Below are positions 1-6,800 of a stretch of 18,305 bases of DNA, piece after piece. The stretch is from Halieaceae bacterium UBA6060. GTDB taxonomy: Bacteria; Pseudomonadota; Gammaproteobacteria; Pseudomonadales; Halieaceae. A program made the translations under genes and the position numbers. The DNA lies in contig DIYG01000145.1 of the NCBI GenBank assembly GCA_002428935.1, positions 1 through 18,305 on the forward strand. Reading direction: 5' to 3'. A model generated the notes under the pieces. It saw only the letters and a list, made by a program, of their open reading frames with translations. It was not told the DNA's origin and ran no database searches. Every line of letters begins with the position of its first letter. Positions within the stretch are counted from its first letter, which is position 1.

Positions 1-29
1 AGGGAGCGAACTGCCCTAACTTGTTATGT
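1..29 (-). other. attC site of cassette 5, partial
   Basis: The GTTATGT at 23-29 is the R'' box in plus-strand view. It matches the cassette 5 start (GTTATGTG read leftward from 462). The rest of the site lies beyond the left edge. The TAA stop of the cassette 5 gene (26-24) falls inside this box. Confidence 0.7.
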
Positions 30-422
30 GGACGGCTGCGCTTGCGCATTGCGAATTCGCATATTGATGAGCATGAGAATAACCAGATCACCAACTATAT
101 GAATGATTGCTGCACTCGACGCGCCTAAGCCTCCTGAGCGGGAGAACTCGTAGACAAAGCCGGTTGTGGCTCCCGAGCGTGCCTGCAGATCTTCCAATGC
201 CAAATTCATGAGCGAGTATTCGTTGTAGAGCGCCAAACAGTTGATCGATGCAAAGACCAGAAATAGACCTCGCACGATCAAACCGATCTCGCGAGACCAC
301 TGCATTTTTGAAGAGAAGACCCAGCCAATAAGAATGGCGCTTATCGTGACATGGAAATTCCACAGAAAATCGATTTGTTCTCGAATGTGGAGAACTACGC
401 CAACTAAATCAGCTTCATTCAA
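24..422 (-). CDS. Cassette 5: small membrane protein of unknown function
   Basis: 132 residues, not recognised as a named family. The sequence shows three strongly hydrophobic stretches at about residues 25-40, 46-65 and 102-121, separated by a charged, aromatic linker (about 66-100), so an inner-membrane protein with three helices is likely. An acidic amphipathic N-terminus precedes the first helix. The gene fills the cassette and its stop codon sits in the attC R'' box, as is common for cassette genes. The start is ATG at 422. A short upstream frame (MANRGSSN, ATG at 445) ends in TGA directly before this ATG, so translation may be coupled to it. Only a weak GAGG lies upstream. Function is unknown; no catalytic motif is visible. 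Confidence 0.75.
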   Translation of the reverse strand: MNEADLVGVVLHIREQIDFLWNFHVTISAILIGWVFSSKMQWSREIGLIVRGLFLVFASINCLALYNEYSLMNLALEDLQARSGATTGFVYEFSRSGGLGASSAAIIHIVGDLVILMLINMRIRNAQAQPST

Positions 423-455
423 TTGGATGATCCTCGGTTTGCCATGCTTAAGTAC

Positions 456-513
456 ACATAACGCTTACAACTGCGGCGGCCGCAGGCCGTCCGGCAGCTT
501 GTACTTGTTACAT
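456..513 (-). other. attC site of cassette 4 (HicAB cassette)
   Basis: About 58 bp. On the minus strand it runs from the R'' box ATGTAAC (513-507) to the R' box GTTATGT (462-456). The inner arms TTACAACTGC and GCAGCTTGTAC (plus-strand view) pair except for one extra base, the unpaired-base asymmetry that orients attC folding. The loop is GC-rich. The site lies directly behind the hicB stop. Confidence 0.85.
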
Positions 514-522
514 GTGCCGTCA

Positions 523-849
523 CTACCCCAACTTGCTTGATACAAGGCGATTTAGGCTGACACCAGACTCTGCAGCTTTCACCGCAAGCATTCTGTGCGT
601 TTCTGGAGGAACACGAACCATGAACTTTCCGCTGTAACTTTTTAGAGCGATTGGCTCCGGCTGCGACTCTCCGTTCGAAGTCATATCTGAAAGCACTTCT
701 TTAACGAGCTTGCGGATTCCCGCCAATGCTTTCTCTGGCGTTGCGGCGAGCCAACTTAGACTAGGAAATTCTGCGCATAGCCCAACATGCTCTTGGTCTT
801 CTTCAGACCAAGTAAGGCGATAAGTATATCGATCATGTAATTTAGTCAT
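523..849 (-). CDS. hicB: HicB-family antitoxin (cassette 4)
   Basis: 108 residues. The N-terminal part (about 8-55) has the HicB partial RNase-H-like fold pattern: YTYRLTWSEEDQEHVG, then CAEFPSLSWLAATPEKAL. The C-terminal part (about 74-107) looks like a ribbon-helix-helix DNA-binding segment (KFMVRVPPETHRMLAVKAA followed by SGVSLNRLV). HicB proteins neutralise the HicA mRNA interferase and repress their own operon. The gene overlaps the end of hicA by 8 nt. A strong ribosome binding site, GGAGGTGAG, lies just upstream of the ATG and inside the hicA coding end. hicA itself has none, so antitoxin translation should exceed toxin translation. The family call is from sequence pattern; the self-repression is inferred from the inverted repeat in the promoter. 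Confidence 0.87.
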   Translation of the reverse strand: MTKLHDRYTYRLTWSEEDQEHVGLCAEFPSLSWLAATPEKALAGIRKLVKEVLSDMTSNGESQPEPIALKSYSGKFMVRVPPETHRMLAVKAAESGVSLNRLVSSKLG

Positions 850-1093
850 TTCTCACCTCCAAGCGATCTATTGCTTGTAGAACTTGCTTTACCTGATATG
901 GCTTCGCCTTACCCTTGGCATTTTGGATATTAACGCGTGGATCTCCTTGCCACGGAGTCTTGAAGACGCGATGACTAGAGCCGGTTTGTCGGGGAGTGCC
1001 AAAAAAGTGTTCGCATACCTTGGAAAGATCGCTGAAGCGAACTCCTTTAGGATTGCGACGCATTTGCGACAGAATTTCTTCGACACTTGCCAT
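842..1093 (-). CDS. hicA: HicA-family mRNA interferase toxin (cassette 4)
   Basis: 83 residues, a normal to slightly long HicA. The family pattern is visible: RFSDLSKVCEHFFG, then RQTGSSHRVFKTP with the conserved histidine (about residue 41) in the GSxH context, then NIQNAKGKAKPYQVKQVLQAI. HicA is a dsRBD-like ribosome-independent RNase that cleaves mRNA and tmRNA; it is bound and blocked by HicB. It comes first in the operon, the usual order for hicAB. The ATG at 1093 follows a promoter so closely that no leader with a Shine-Dalgarno site is available. Toxin-antitoxin pairs with their own promoter are common in large integrons and are thought to stabilise arrays. That role here is inference. 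Confidence 0.87.
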   Translation of the reverse strand: MASVEEILSQMRRNPKGVRFSDLSKVCEHFFGTPRQTGSSHRVFKTPWQGDPRVNIQNAKGKAKPYQVKQVLQAIDRLEVRND

Positions 1094-1127
1094 GAATTTA
1101 TAGTATCACTATTGATACTAATGTAAA
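1094..1127 (-). promoter_or_regulatory. hicAB promoter with inverted-repeat operator
   Basis: On the minus strand, TTTACA (1127-1122, 5/6 to -35) is followed by 16 bp and TACTAT (1105-1100). Six bases later comes the hicA ATG. A perfect 8-bp inverted repeat, TAGTATCA (1101-1108) and TGATACTA (1113-1120) with a 4-bp spacer, covers the -10 and spacer. It is a likely HicB operator. Confidence 0.7.
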
Positions 1128-1162
1128 GACAGGTAGCTTACCTCTGAGCTACAAGCGAGGCC

Positions 1163-1237
1163 ATGTAACGCCGCCAGCATGGGCGGCAAACCGCAGGTTT
1201 GACGTCCAGCGAAGCGGCTTGCCTGGCCTTGTTATTG
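1163..1237 (-). other. attC site of cassette 3
   Basis: About 75 bp. The minus-strand R'' box is CAATAAC (1237-1231) and the R' box is GTTACAT (1169-1163). The inner arms GCCGCCAGC and GCCTGGCC (plus-strand view) pair with one extra base. It lies 3 nt past the stop of the cassette 3 gene. Confidence 0.85.
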
Positions 1238-1240
1238 GGC

Positions 1241-1819
1241 CTAACGCTCATTCTTAAGAAGCTCGCGAATTTCCCTCGCGTCGTCTTTGAACCGTTGAAC
1301 CCCAGCCACCAAGACAGGAAGGTGATCATTCCAGTAAGCCAGTTCATCGCTCTCGGCCGTCATCGCCTGAACAACGATCGCCTGAGCCGCTTCAAGACTT
1401 AGATCGTGATTCTGTAGTTGCTGATTCTGAACCGCCAGATTGTACTTGCCTTGAATATCATACTTTCGTTGCTGTGCGTTCTGGAGAGCCAACAGATGAT
1501 TGCCGCTTTTGCGATAGTACTGGAGGATTCGGTTACGGAGGCTTTCGCTCTTTATGAGCACTATCGATGATCTGTGGTTTACGTAGATCTGCCGGGAATC
1601 ACCAATTTCAGTTAAAAGTTTGAACCAGACGATTCTGCTTCTTTCCCAGTCTTCAGTTAACTGATCGTATAGCTCAAGAGAATTAGTCAGGTCATCCGTG
1701 ATACCAAGTAATAAGAGCTTTTTATGTCGGGACTCGCGGCTGGCCTCAATTCTAGATTGGACAAACCAACCTGCGCCTGCTGCAAGGAATCCACCAACAA
1801 TCGCTGCGAGTATCTCCAT
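1241..1819 (-). CDS. Cassette 3: membrane-anchored helical protein of unknown function
   Basis: 192 residues, not recognised. The N-terminus (about 3-20, ILAAIVGGFLAAGAGWFVQ) is one hydrophobic helix rich in small residues, and it is followed at once by a basic stretch (SRIEASRESRHKK), so the remainder is predicted cytoplasmic. Residues 30-190 are charged and helical, with glutamine-rich possible coiled coil at about 105-140 (ALQNAQQRKYDIQGK, then AVQNQQLQN). The layout of one anchor plus a cytoplasmic helical body resembles many unknown cassette and phage-defence-island proteins, but no effector motif is visible. The ATG at 1819 is preceded closely by AAGG. The stop lies beside attC 3, so the gene fills its cassette. 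Confidence 0.75.
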   Translation of the reverse strand: MEILAAIVGGFLAAGAGWFVQSRIEASRESRHKKLLLLGITDDLTNSLELYDQLTEDWERSRIVWFKLLTEIGDSRQIYVNHRSSIVLIKSESLRNRILQYYRKSGNHLLALQNAQQRKYDIQGKYNLAVQNQQLQNHDLSLEAAQAIVVQAMTAESDELAYWNDHLPVLVAGVQRFKDDAREIRELLKNER

Positions 1820-1832
1820 ACCTTAATTGGCC

Positions 1833-1904
1833 CTATAACGCCGCGAGTTGCGGGCGAGAAAACCGCGCAGCGGTTTTGGAGTCCGTAACCTCGCCTGGTT
1901 AGGT
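1833..1904 (-). other. attC site of cassette 2
   Basis: About 72 bp. The minus-strand R'' box is ACCTAAC (1904-1898), a perfect RYYYAAC. The R' box is GTTATAG (1839-1833). The inner arms CCGCGAG and CTCGCC(T)GG pair, and a further AAAACCGC/GCGGTTTT hairpin forms the tip. R'' matches the cassette 2 start (GTTAGGTGGC from 2241) exactly. Confidence 0.88.
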
Positions 1905-2225
1905 GGCGCTAGCATTAGACCGCCCCCAAATAGCTAGTAAGAGTATTAGAGCTACGCTGCACCAGATTACACCCACGAATATTTCGCCGAACATTAAGCT
2001 GCTGAGCCTTGGCAGCCAAAAAGGCAACCAAGCGCCTATGCCAAAGTAAACAGCTAAAACCGATGTGCGAGGTGCTCTACCGAACCCGCAATACACTGCA
2101 AGAGGCACTGATACGAATGACAACATCAGTGCTGGGGAAAATGCTGGCGCCATAAAAAATGCCGCGAGGGAGATTGCCAACGCAATCGAAGAAAACAATA
2201 GCCATAATCCCCTGTGGTCACTCAC
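1899..2225 (-). CDS. Cassette 2: small four-helix membrane protein of unknown function
   Basis: 108 residues if read from GTG at 2225. The frame stays open further upstream to an ATG at 2300, but that extension would be translated from attC 1, so the start inside the cassette (SDHRGLWLLFSS) is preferred. Four hydrophobic segments are visible at about residues 6-24, 29-46, 54-72 and 79-99, with few charges between them; this looks like an integral membrane protein. The stop codon TAA is formed by the attC R'' box ACCTAAC. There is no recognisable family and no strong ribosome binding site, although GGTGGC lies upstream. Identity as a gene rests on the long hydrophobic frame filling the cassette. 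Confidence 0.6.
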   Translation of the reverse strand: MSDHRGLWLLFSSIALAISLAAFFMAPAFSPALMLSFVSVPLAVYCGFGRAPRTSVLAVYFGIGAWLPFWLPRLSSLMFGEIFVGVIWCSVALILLLAIWGRSNASAT

Positions 2226-2234
2226 TCGAAAGCC

Positions 2235-2330
2235 ACCTAACGCTGCCAGCACGGGCGACCGGACGGCCGCGAAGCGGACGGTAGGGAGTCCGGCGCGCAA
2301 AGCGCGCTCAAGTGCCTGGCCTTGTTAGGT
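2235..2330 (-). other. attC site of cassette 1
   Basis: About 96 bp, the best-formed site in the array. The minus-strand R'' box is ACCTAAC (2330-2324) and the R' box is GTTAGGT (2241-2235). Both fit the RYYYAAC/GTTRRRY consensus and are mutually complementary. The inner arms GCCAGC and GCCTGGC pair with one extra G. The long variable middle contains further small hairpins such as GCGCGCAAAGCGCGC. Confidence 0.92.
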
Positions 2331-2343
2331 GTCACGGCAGTTG

Positions 2344-2523
2344 TCACTCCATGGGCTCCGGTTCTGGATCTAGTGGACCACCAGATGATTTGCGAAGCTC
2401 GTGCAGCGCAAGGACTACATCACCCCCGCATTGCAGCAGCACCTTCTTACACTCGAGCATACCCAAACCAGTTTGGGTCCGGAGTTCTCTAACTGCTTCT
2501 GCTTCGGCAAGCGGTATGGTCAT
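2344..2523 (-). CDS. Cassette 1: standalone EF-Ts N-terminal (UBA/TS-N) domain microprotein
   Basis: A 59-residue frame from ATG at 2523 to TGA at 2344. Residues 8-47 follow the N-terminal domain of elongation factor Ts: EAVRELRTQTGLGMLECKK is followed by LLQCGGDVVLALHELRKSSG. The EF-Ts pattern is VKELRxxTGAGMxxCKKAL, then xGDIxxAxxxLRKxG. In EF-Ts this three-helix UBA-like domain contacts EF-Tu, while the nucleotide-exchange core with the TDFV motif comes later and is absent here. The protein ends with a proline/glutamate tail (GPLDPEPEPME). A GAGGAG lies 12 nt before the ATG, a long spacing. The gene is the first in the array, nearest the candidate Pc, so probably the best expressed. The match is by eye and is strong in pattern; any effect on EF-Tu or ribosomes is inference. 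Confidence 0.8.
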   Translation of the reverse strand: MTIPLAEAEAVRELRTQTGLGMLECKKVLLQCGGDVVLALHELRKSSGGPLDPEPEPME

Positions 2524-2543
2524 GCGGGAACCGAACTCCTCAC

Positions 2544-2604
2544 ACCTAACAGCTAATTAGGTAACCAAGGTCATTTAACATCCGAGTCTCCCTAATTTGT
2601 TAAC
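2544..2604 (-). other. attI recombination site
   Basis: On the minus strand the core site is an L box ACCTAAT (2562-2556), a 5-nt spacer, and an R box GTTAGGT (2550-2544). These are inverted 7-mers with one mismatch, the classic simple site. Crossover is expected between G2550 and T2549. Further GTT-type motifs toward intI (GTTACC at 2565-2560, GTTAAATG ending near 2572, GTTAAC at 2604-2599) could be accessory integrase-binding repeats. This also describes part of the gene-free stretch 2524-2824. Confidence 0.8.
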
Positions 2605-2640
2605 CATCAATCTCTCTCACAATTTTCTTCCATAAAAATC

Positions 2641-2669
2641 AATATATTGCGTCACCCGCTCGTTAGCAA
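2641..2669 (-). promoter_or_regulatory. Candidate cassette promoter Pc
   Basis: On the minus strand, TTGCTA (2669-2664, 4/6) is separated by 17 bp from TATATT (2646-2641, 5/6). It points into attI and the cassettes. Transcription would start near 2634, leaving a leader of about 110 nt before the cassette 1 start codon. Here the promoter would lie between attI and intI rather than inside intI. Confidence 0.55.
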
Positions 2670-2789
2670 GCGAAGATAACGAGCAATGGCCTGACTACCC
2701 TAGTCATCAAATCCGGCCACACAAGATAGATAAAAACTCTAAATAACAACGCGTTACACGCGTCCCCCTCCCGCGCCGGTGAAAAACCA

Positions 2790-2834
2790 TTAGCGTCTAG
2801 CGCCAGCACAGCTATACTGTATATATGTACAGTA
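2790..2834 (+). promoter_or_regulatory. LexA box and promoter of intI (SOS control)
   Basis: The sequence TACTGTATATATGTACAGTA at 2815-2834 matches the enterobacterial/gammaproteobacterial LexA consensus TACTG(TA)5CAGTA at 19 of 20 positions. It overlaps a -10-like TATACT (2813-2818, 5/6), with a poor -35 (TTAGCG, 2790-2795) 17 bp upstream. The ATG of intI (2825) lies inside the operator. Bound LexA would block both promoter opening and transcription start. Confidence 0.93.
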
Positions 2835-3835
2835 ATAATATCGTTCGCATCGACACTATCCGTCCTGATGTGCCCTCCAGGCCGGTGCGGTTTCTCGATC
2901 AGCTGCGCCGTCATATGCGCGATGGTGGTTACGCCTGGAAAACAGAGAAAACCTATGTCCACTGGATAAAGCGCTTTATTCATTTCCACAACAAGCAACA
3001 TCCGAGAACGCTGTCAGCCGTTCACGTAGAACAGTATTTGAGCCACCTTGCTAACGAACGGCATTGCTCTCCGGCTACGCAGCGCGTCGTTTTAAATGCC
3101 CTTCTGTACCTCTTTGTGAAGTTCATGGGCCGTGAGTTGGAGGGCTTGGAATTCAGCAGAGCCAAGCTCAAACGCCGCTTACCCATAGTTCTCACCCATG
3201 CCGAAGTACTGCAGATTCTTGCCCATCTCGGAGACGGGCATCGCCTCATGGTAGAGCTACTCTACGGCTGTGGGCTCAGACTCAACGAACTGCTGAGCCT
3301 TCGTGTTAAGGACCTGGATTTCGAATTCCACACCATCACCGTACGCTCAGGCAAAGGTGACCTGGATCGCGTAACGCTATTGCCTAGCTCTCTTGAAGCC
3401 AGGCTACAGTCGCAAATCGCTCGGGTTGCCAAGCTGCACCAGCGAGATCTTGAAGACGGCTACGGCGAGGTCTATATGCCCTACGCCCTCGGCCGTAAAT
3501 ACCCAAACGCGGCAAAGGAGCTCGGTTGGCAGTTCCTCTTTCCTTCCACGCGCATTGGCGCAGATCCCCGTTCGGGTGTTTTGCGCCGCCATCATCTCCA
3601 TGAGACCTGCCTGCGCAAGGCCATCCGCAAAGCACGTCTAGCCGCTGGCATCCAAAAGCAGGTGCGCTGTCACACTTTCCGCCACAGCTTTGCGACGCGA
3701 CTGCTACAGCAGGGTTATGACCTGCGCACTATCCAAAAACTACTCGGCCACTCAGACGTTAAAACCACCGAGATCTATACCCATGTGCTTGGGCGGGGCG
3801 CTATGGGAGTAGTGAGCCCGCTGGACAGCCAGTGA
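2825..3835 (+). CDS. intI: Integron integrase IntI (tyrosine recombinase)
   Basis: 336 residues, close to the usual size. The N-terminal core-binding domain (about 22-105) begins FLDQLRR and includes KTYVHWIKRFIHFH. The catalytic domain (about 115-330) carries the tyrosine-recombinase residues: R152 (CGLRLNE), K177 (SGKGD), H283 and R286 (HTFRHSF), H309 (LLGHSD) and nucleophile Y318 (EIYTHV). The integron-specific alpha-I2 insertion that reads folded attC extrahelical bases is present at about 220-260 (ALGRKYPNAAKELGWQF, then DPRSGVLRRHHL). All catalytic residues are intact, so it should be active. The enzyme inserts and excises cassettes at attI and attC. ATG at 2825 is inside the LexA box with no ribosome binding site; the only in-frame alternatives nearby are GTG at 2870 and 2885, just before the conserved N-terminus. 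Confidence 0.97.
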   Translation: MYSNNIVRIDTIRPDVPSRPVRFLDQLRRHMRDGGYAWKTEKTYVHWIKRFIHFHNKQHPRTLSAVHVEQYLSHLANERHCSPATQRVVLNALLYLFVKFMGRELEGLEFSRAKLKRRLPIVLTHAEVLQILAHLGDGHRLMVELLYGCGLRLNELLSLRVKDLDFEFHTITVRSGKGDLDRVTLLPSSLEARLQSQIARVAKLHQRDLEDGYGEVYMPYALGRKYPNAAKELGWQFLFPSTRIGADPRSGVLRRHHLHETCLRKAIRKARLAAGIQKQVRCHTFRHSFATRLLQQGYDLRTIQKLLGHSDVKTTEIYTHVLGRGAMGVVSPLDSQ

Positions 3836-3850
3836 TGGACACGCGGCTCC

Positions 3851-6800
3851 ATGCCAAAGCATCTGCCTTACACCGAGCTTCACTGCCTGTCCTGCTTCAG
3901 CTTTCTGCGCGGCGCCTCTCGCCCTGAAGAGCTGGTCGCTCAGGCGGCCATGCACGCCTATACCGGCATCGCCATCACCGATGAGTGCTCTTTAGCCGGC
4001 GTGGTTAAAGCCCATGTGGCGGCTAAGGAACATGACCTTCATTTGATCATCGGCAGCGAGTTCACCCTTAATGAAGGTATCCGCCTGGTGGCTCTGGCCC
4101 CCAGTCGTGCGGCCTATGCCGAGCTTTCCGGTCTGGTGAGCCTGGGTCGACGACGAAGCCCTAAAGGGGAGTATTCCCTAACCTTGCGCGATGTAATCTT
4201 TCACCTCAAACGCTGCCTGTTGCTGTGGCTGCCTCGCGATAACGACGAGTCTACTCGCGGCTATGGCCGCCAATTGGCGCGCCTGTGCCGCAAACGCGTG
4301 TGGATCGGTGTGGAGTATCTGCTGGGTAACGACGAGTTGCGCCGCTACCGCATCTTGCAATCCCTGGGCGCGGATCTCGCTTTACCACTGGTGGCCTGTG
4401 GTGATGTGCGTATGCATTGCCCCGGGCGTAAACCCCTTCACGATGTGATGACGGCCTTACAACACAATTGCAGCATTGATGAATTAGGTGGAAAGCGTTT
4501 ACCCAATGCTCAACGGCATCTGCGCAGCCTCGCGCAACTTGAATGCTTCTACCCCGCCGAGCTGTTATTGGAGACTCAGCGCATCGCCCAACAGTGTCAC
4601 TTCAGCCTGGATGAATTGCGCTATGAATACCCGAAAGAAGTCGTTCCTGAAGGGCAGACAGCCAAAGAGCATCTGCGTCAACTCACCTGGGAGGGCGCCC
4701 AGCAGCGCTGGCCTAGGGGCACCCCCACGGCCATCCATGATCGCATTGAGGCTGAGCTCGCCTTGATCGCCGAGCTGGAATACGAGTACTACTTTCTCAC
4801 GGTTTATGACGTGGTGCGCTTTGCTCGCGAGCGCAACATCCTCTGCCAGGGCCGCGGCTCAGCAGCCAACTCTGTAGTCTGCTATTGCCTGCACGTCACG
4901 GAGGTTTCTCCCGAAAAAGTCTCTCTGCTTTTCGAACGTTTTATTTCCCGCGAGCGAGATGAAGCACCCGACATCGATGTGGATTTTGAACACGAGCGGC
5001 GCGAAGAGGTTATTCAATACATCTACAAGAAATACACCCGCCGCCGCGCCGCCCTTGCGGCCACCGTGGTGACCTACCAAGCTCGCAGCGCCGTGCGGGA
5101 CGTGGGCAAGGCCCTGGGGCTCGATCCAATCTTCATCGACGATCTGGCCAAGTCCATGGCCTGGTGGGACCGTCAACGTGATCTGGAAACACGCTTCGCC
5201 GAACACGGCTTGGACACCAAAGAAGACGACAGCGAGGTCAGCATGGCCCAGCTGTTTTATAGCCTGGTACAGCAAATCCTTGGTTTTCCCCGCCATCTAT
5301 CCCAGCACGTCGGCGGCTTCGTGATTTCCCGTGGCCCCATCTCTCAACTGGTACCCGTAGAAAACGCCAGCATGCCCGACCGCACGGTCATCCAGTGGGA
5401 CAAGGAAGACATCGAGGCTCTGGGCCTGCTCAAGGTCGATGTGCTGGCCCTGGGCATGCTTTCGGCTATCCGTAAGTCCCTGCAACTGGTGCGACGCTAC
5501 GACCCACGCATCACCTGTCTGCAGGACATCCCCACCGAAGACCCCGCCACCTACCGCATGCTTCACAAGGCCGACTCCCTGGGTGTCTTCCAGATCGAGT
5601 CCCGGGCGCAGATGACCATGCTGCCGCGTCTAAAACCCAAATGCTTCTACGATCTGGTCATCGAAATCGCCATCGTCCGCCCCGGGCCTATCCAGGGCGA
5701 CATGGTCCACCCCTATCTGCGTCGCCGCCAAGGCTTGGAAGACGTTAGCTACCCCGATGAGGCGGTAAAAGGCGTCCTAGAAAGCACCCTCGGGGTGCCG
5801 ATTTTTCAGGAGCAGGTAATCCGCCTGGCCATGGTGGCCGCTGGTTTTACCGGCGGTGAAGCAGATCAGTTGCGCCGCGCGATCACCAACTGGGGGCGCA
5901 ACAGCAAGCTCCTGACTTTCGAACAAAAGCTCACACAGGGCATGCTCCGGCGCGGCTATAGCGAGGACTACGCGAAACGGCTCTTCGACCAGATCAAAGG
6001 TTTTGGGGGTTATGGCTTTCCCGAATCCCACTCGGCAAGCTTTGCCCTCCTCGCCTATGTATCGGCCTGGCTAAAACGGCATCATCCGGCAGCGTTCTAC
6101 GTGGGTCTACTCAATAGCCAACCCATGGGCTTTTACACACCATCTCAGTTAATCCAGGACGCACGCCGTCACAACGTGTCCGTGTTACCCGTTGATGTAA
6201 ACGACAGCACCTGGGATCACCAGCTTCTGGACGACGAGCACCTGGGCAAACGAGCACCAATCCGCCTGGGTTTCCGTCTGATCAATGGCCTGTCTCGCGA
6301 TGGCGCTGCGCGCATTGATGAAGCTCGCCGCCACGGCCCGTTTCGCAGAATTGTCGACCTGCGCAAACGCGCCGCTCTGAGCAAGGACGATATGGAGGCG
6401 CTTGTCGATGCCGACGCTCTGGCCAGTCTCAGCGGCAACCGACATCAGGCGCGCTGGAACGTAATGGCGCTGGAGCCCGAACGACCTCTGCTGGCCTATG
6501 AGGATGACGCTTCATCGGAGACTCTCAGCGATGCCGTATGTCTACCGGCACCTGCCGTTGCCGAGTCCGTGCTTGCCGACTACCAAAGTACGGGGCTTAC
6601 GCTTCGCGCTCACCCTCTGGCCCTGCTGCGGGCAGAAGCACCTTTCGATCGCTGCAAACGGCAACTGGATCTGGAAACCTTGGGTAATGGACGCTTCGTA
6701 CGCATTGCCGGTCTGGTCACCTGTCGCCAGAGACCCGGCACAGCATCCGGCGTGGTCTTTCTCACCCTCGAAGATGAAACCGGCAACAACAACGTCGTCG

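Larger units (their letters stand above)
1..3835. mobile_element. Chromosomal integron: cassette array, attI and intI (left end outside window)
   Basis: The integrase gene reads rightward from 2825 and the cassette genes read leftward from about 2523, the divergent layout typical of integrons. Cassette boundaries on the minus strand, set by the G|TT crossover point, are about 2241-2549, 1839-2240, 1169-1838, 462-1168, and from 461 past the left edge. Each cassette starts with a GTT core whose following bases are the reverse complement of the R'' box in its own attC: GTTAGGTGT, GTTAGGTGGC, GTTAT(A/T)GGGCC, GTTACATG and GTTATGTG. That is expected for cassettes inserted as circles. The array may well be longer than seen here. 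Confidence 0.93.

Noticed and set aside
2226..2300. N-terminal extension of the cassette 2 membrane protein to ATG 2300
   Set aside because: It would be encoded by attC 1 of the neighbouring cassette; the GTG at 2225 inside the cassette is more plausible.
1..2550. CRISPR-like repeated spacing of short motifs in the left region
   Set aside because: The repeated motifs are attC core sites with variable length and gene-sized spacing, not a CRISPR array.
2312..2560. Plus-strand open frame over cassette 1
   Set aside because: Antisense to the EF-Ts-like gene and spans attC and attI; serine-rich translation without pattern.
4859..5296. Minus-strand open frame (145 codons) inside dnaE2
   Set aside because: Shadow of the polymerase coding sequence, which is intact across the whole stretch.
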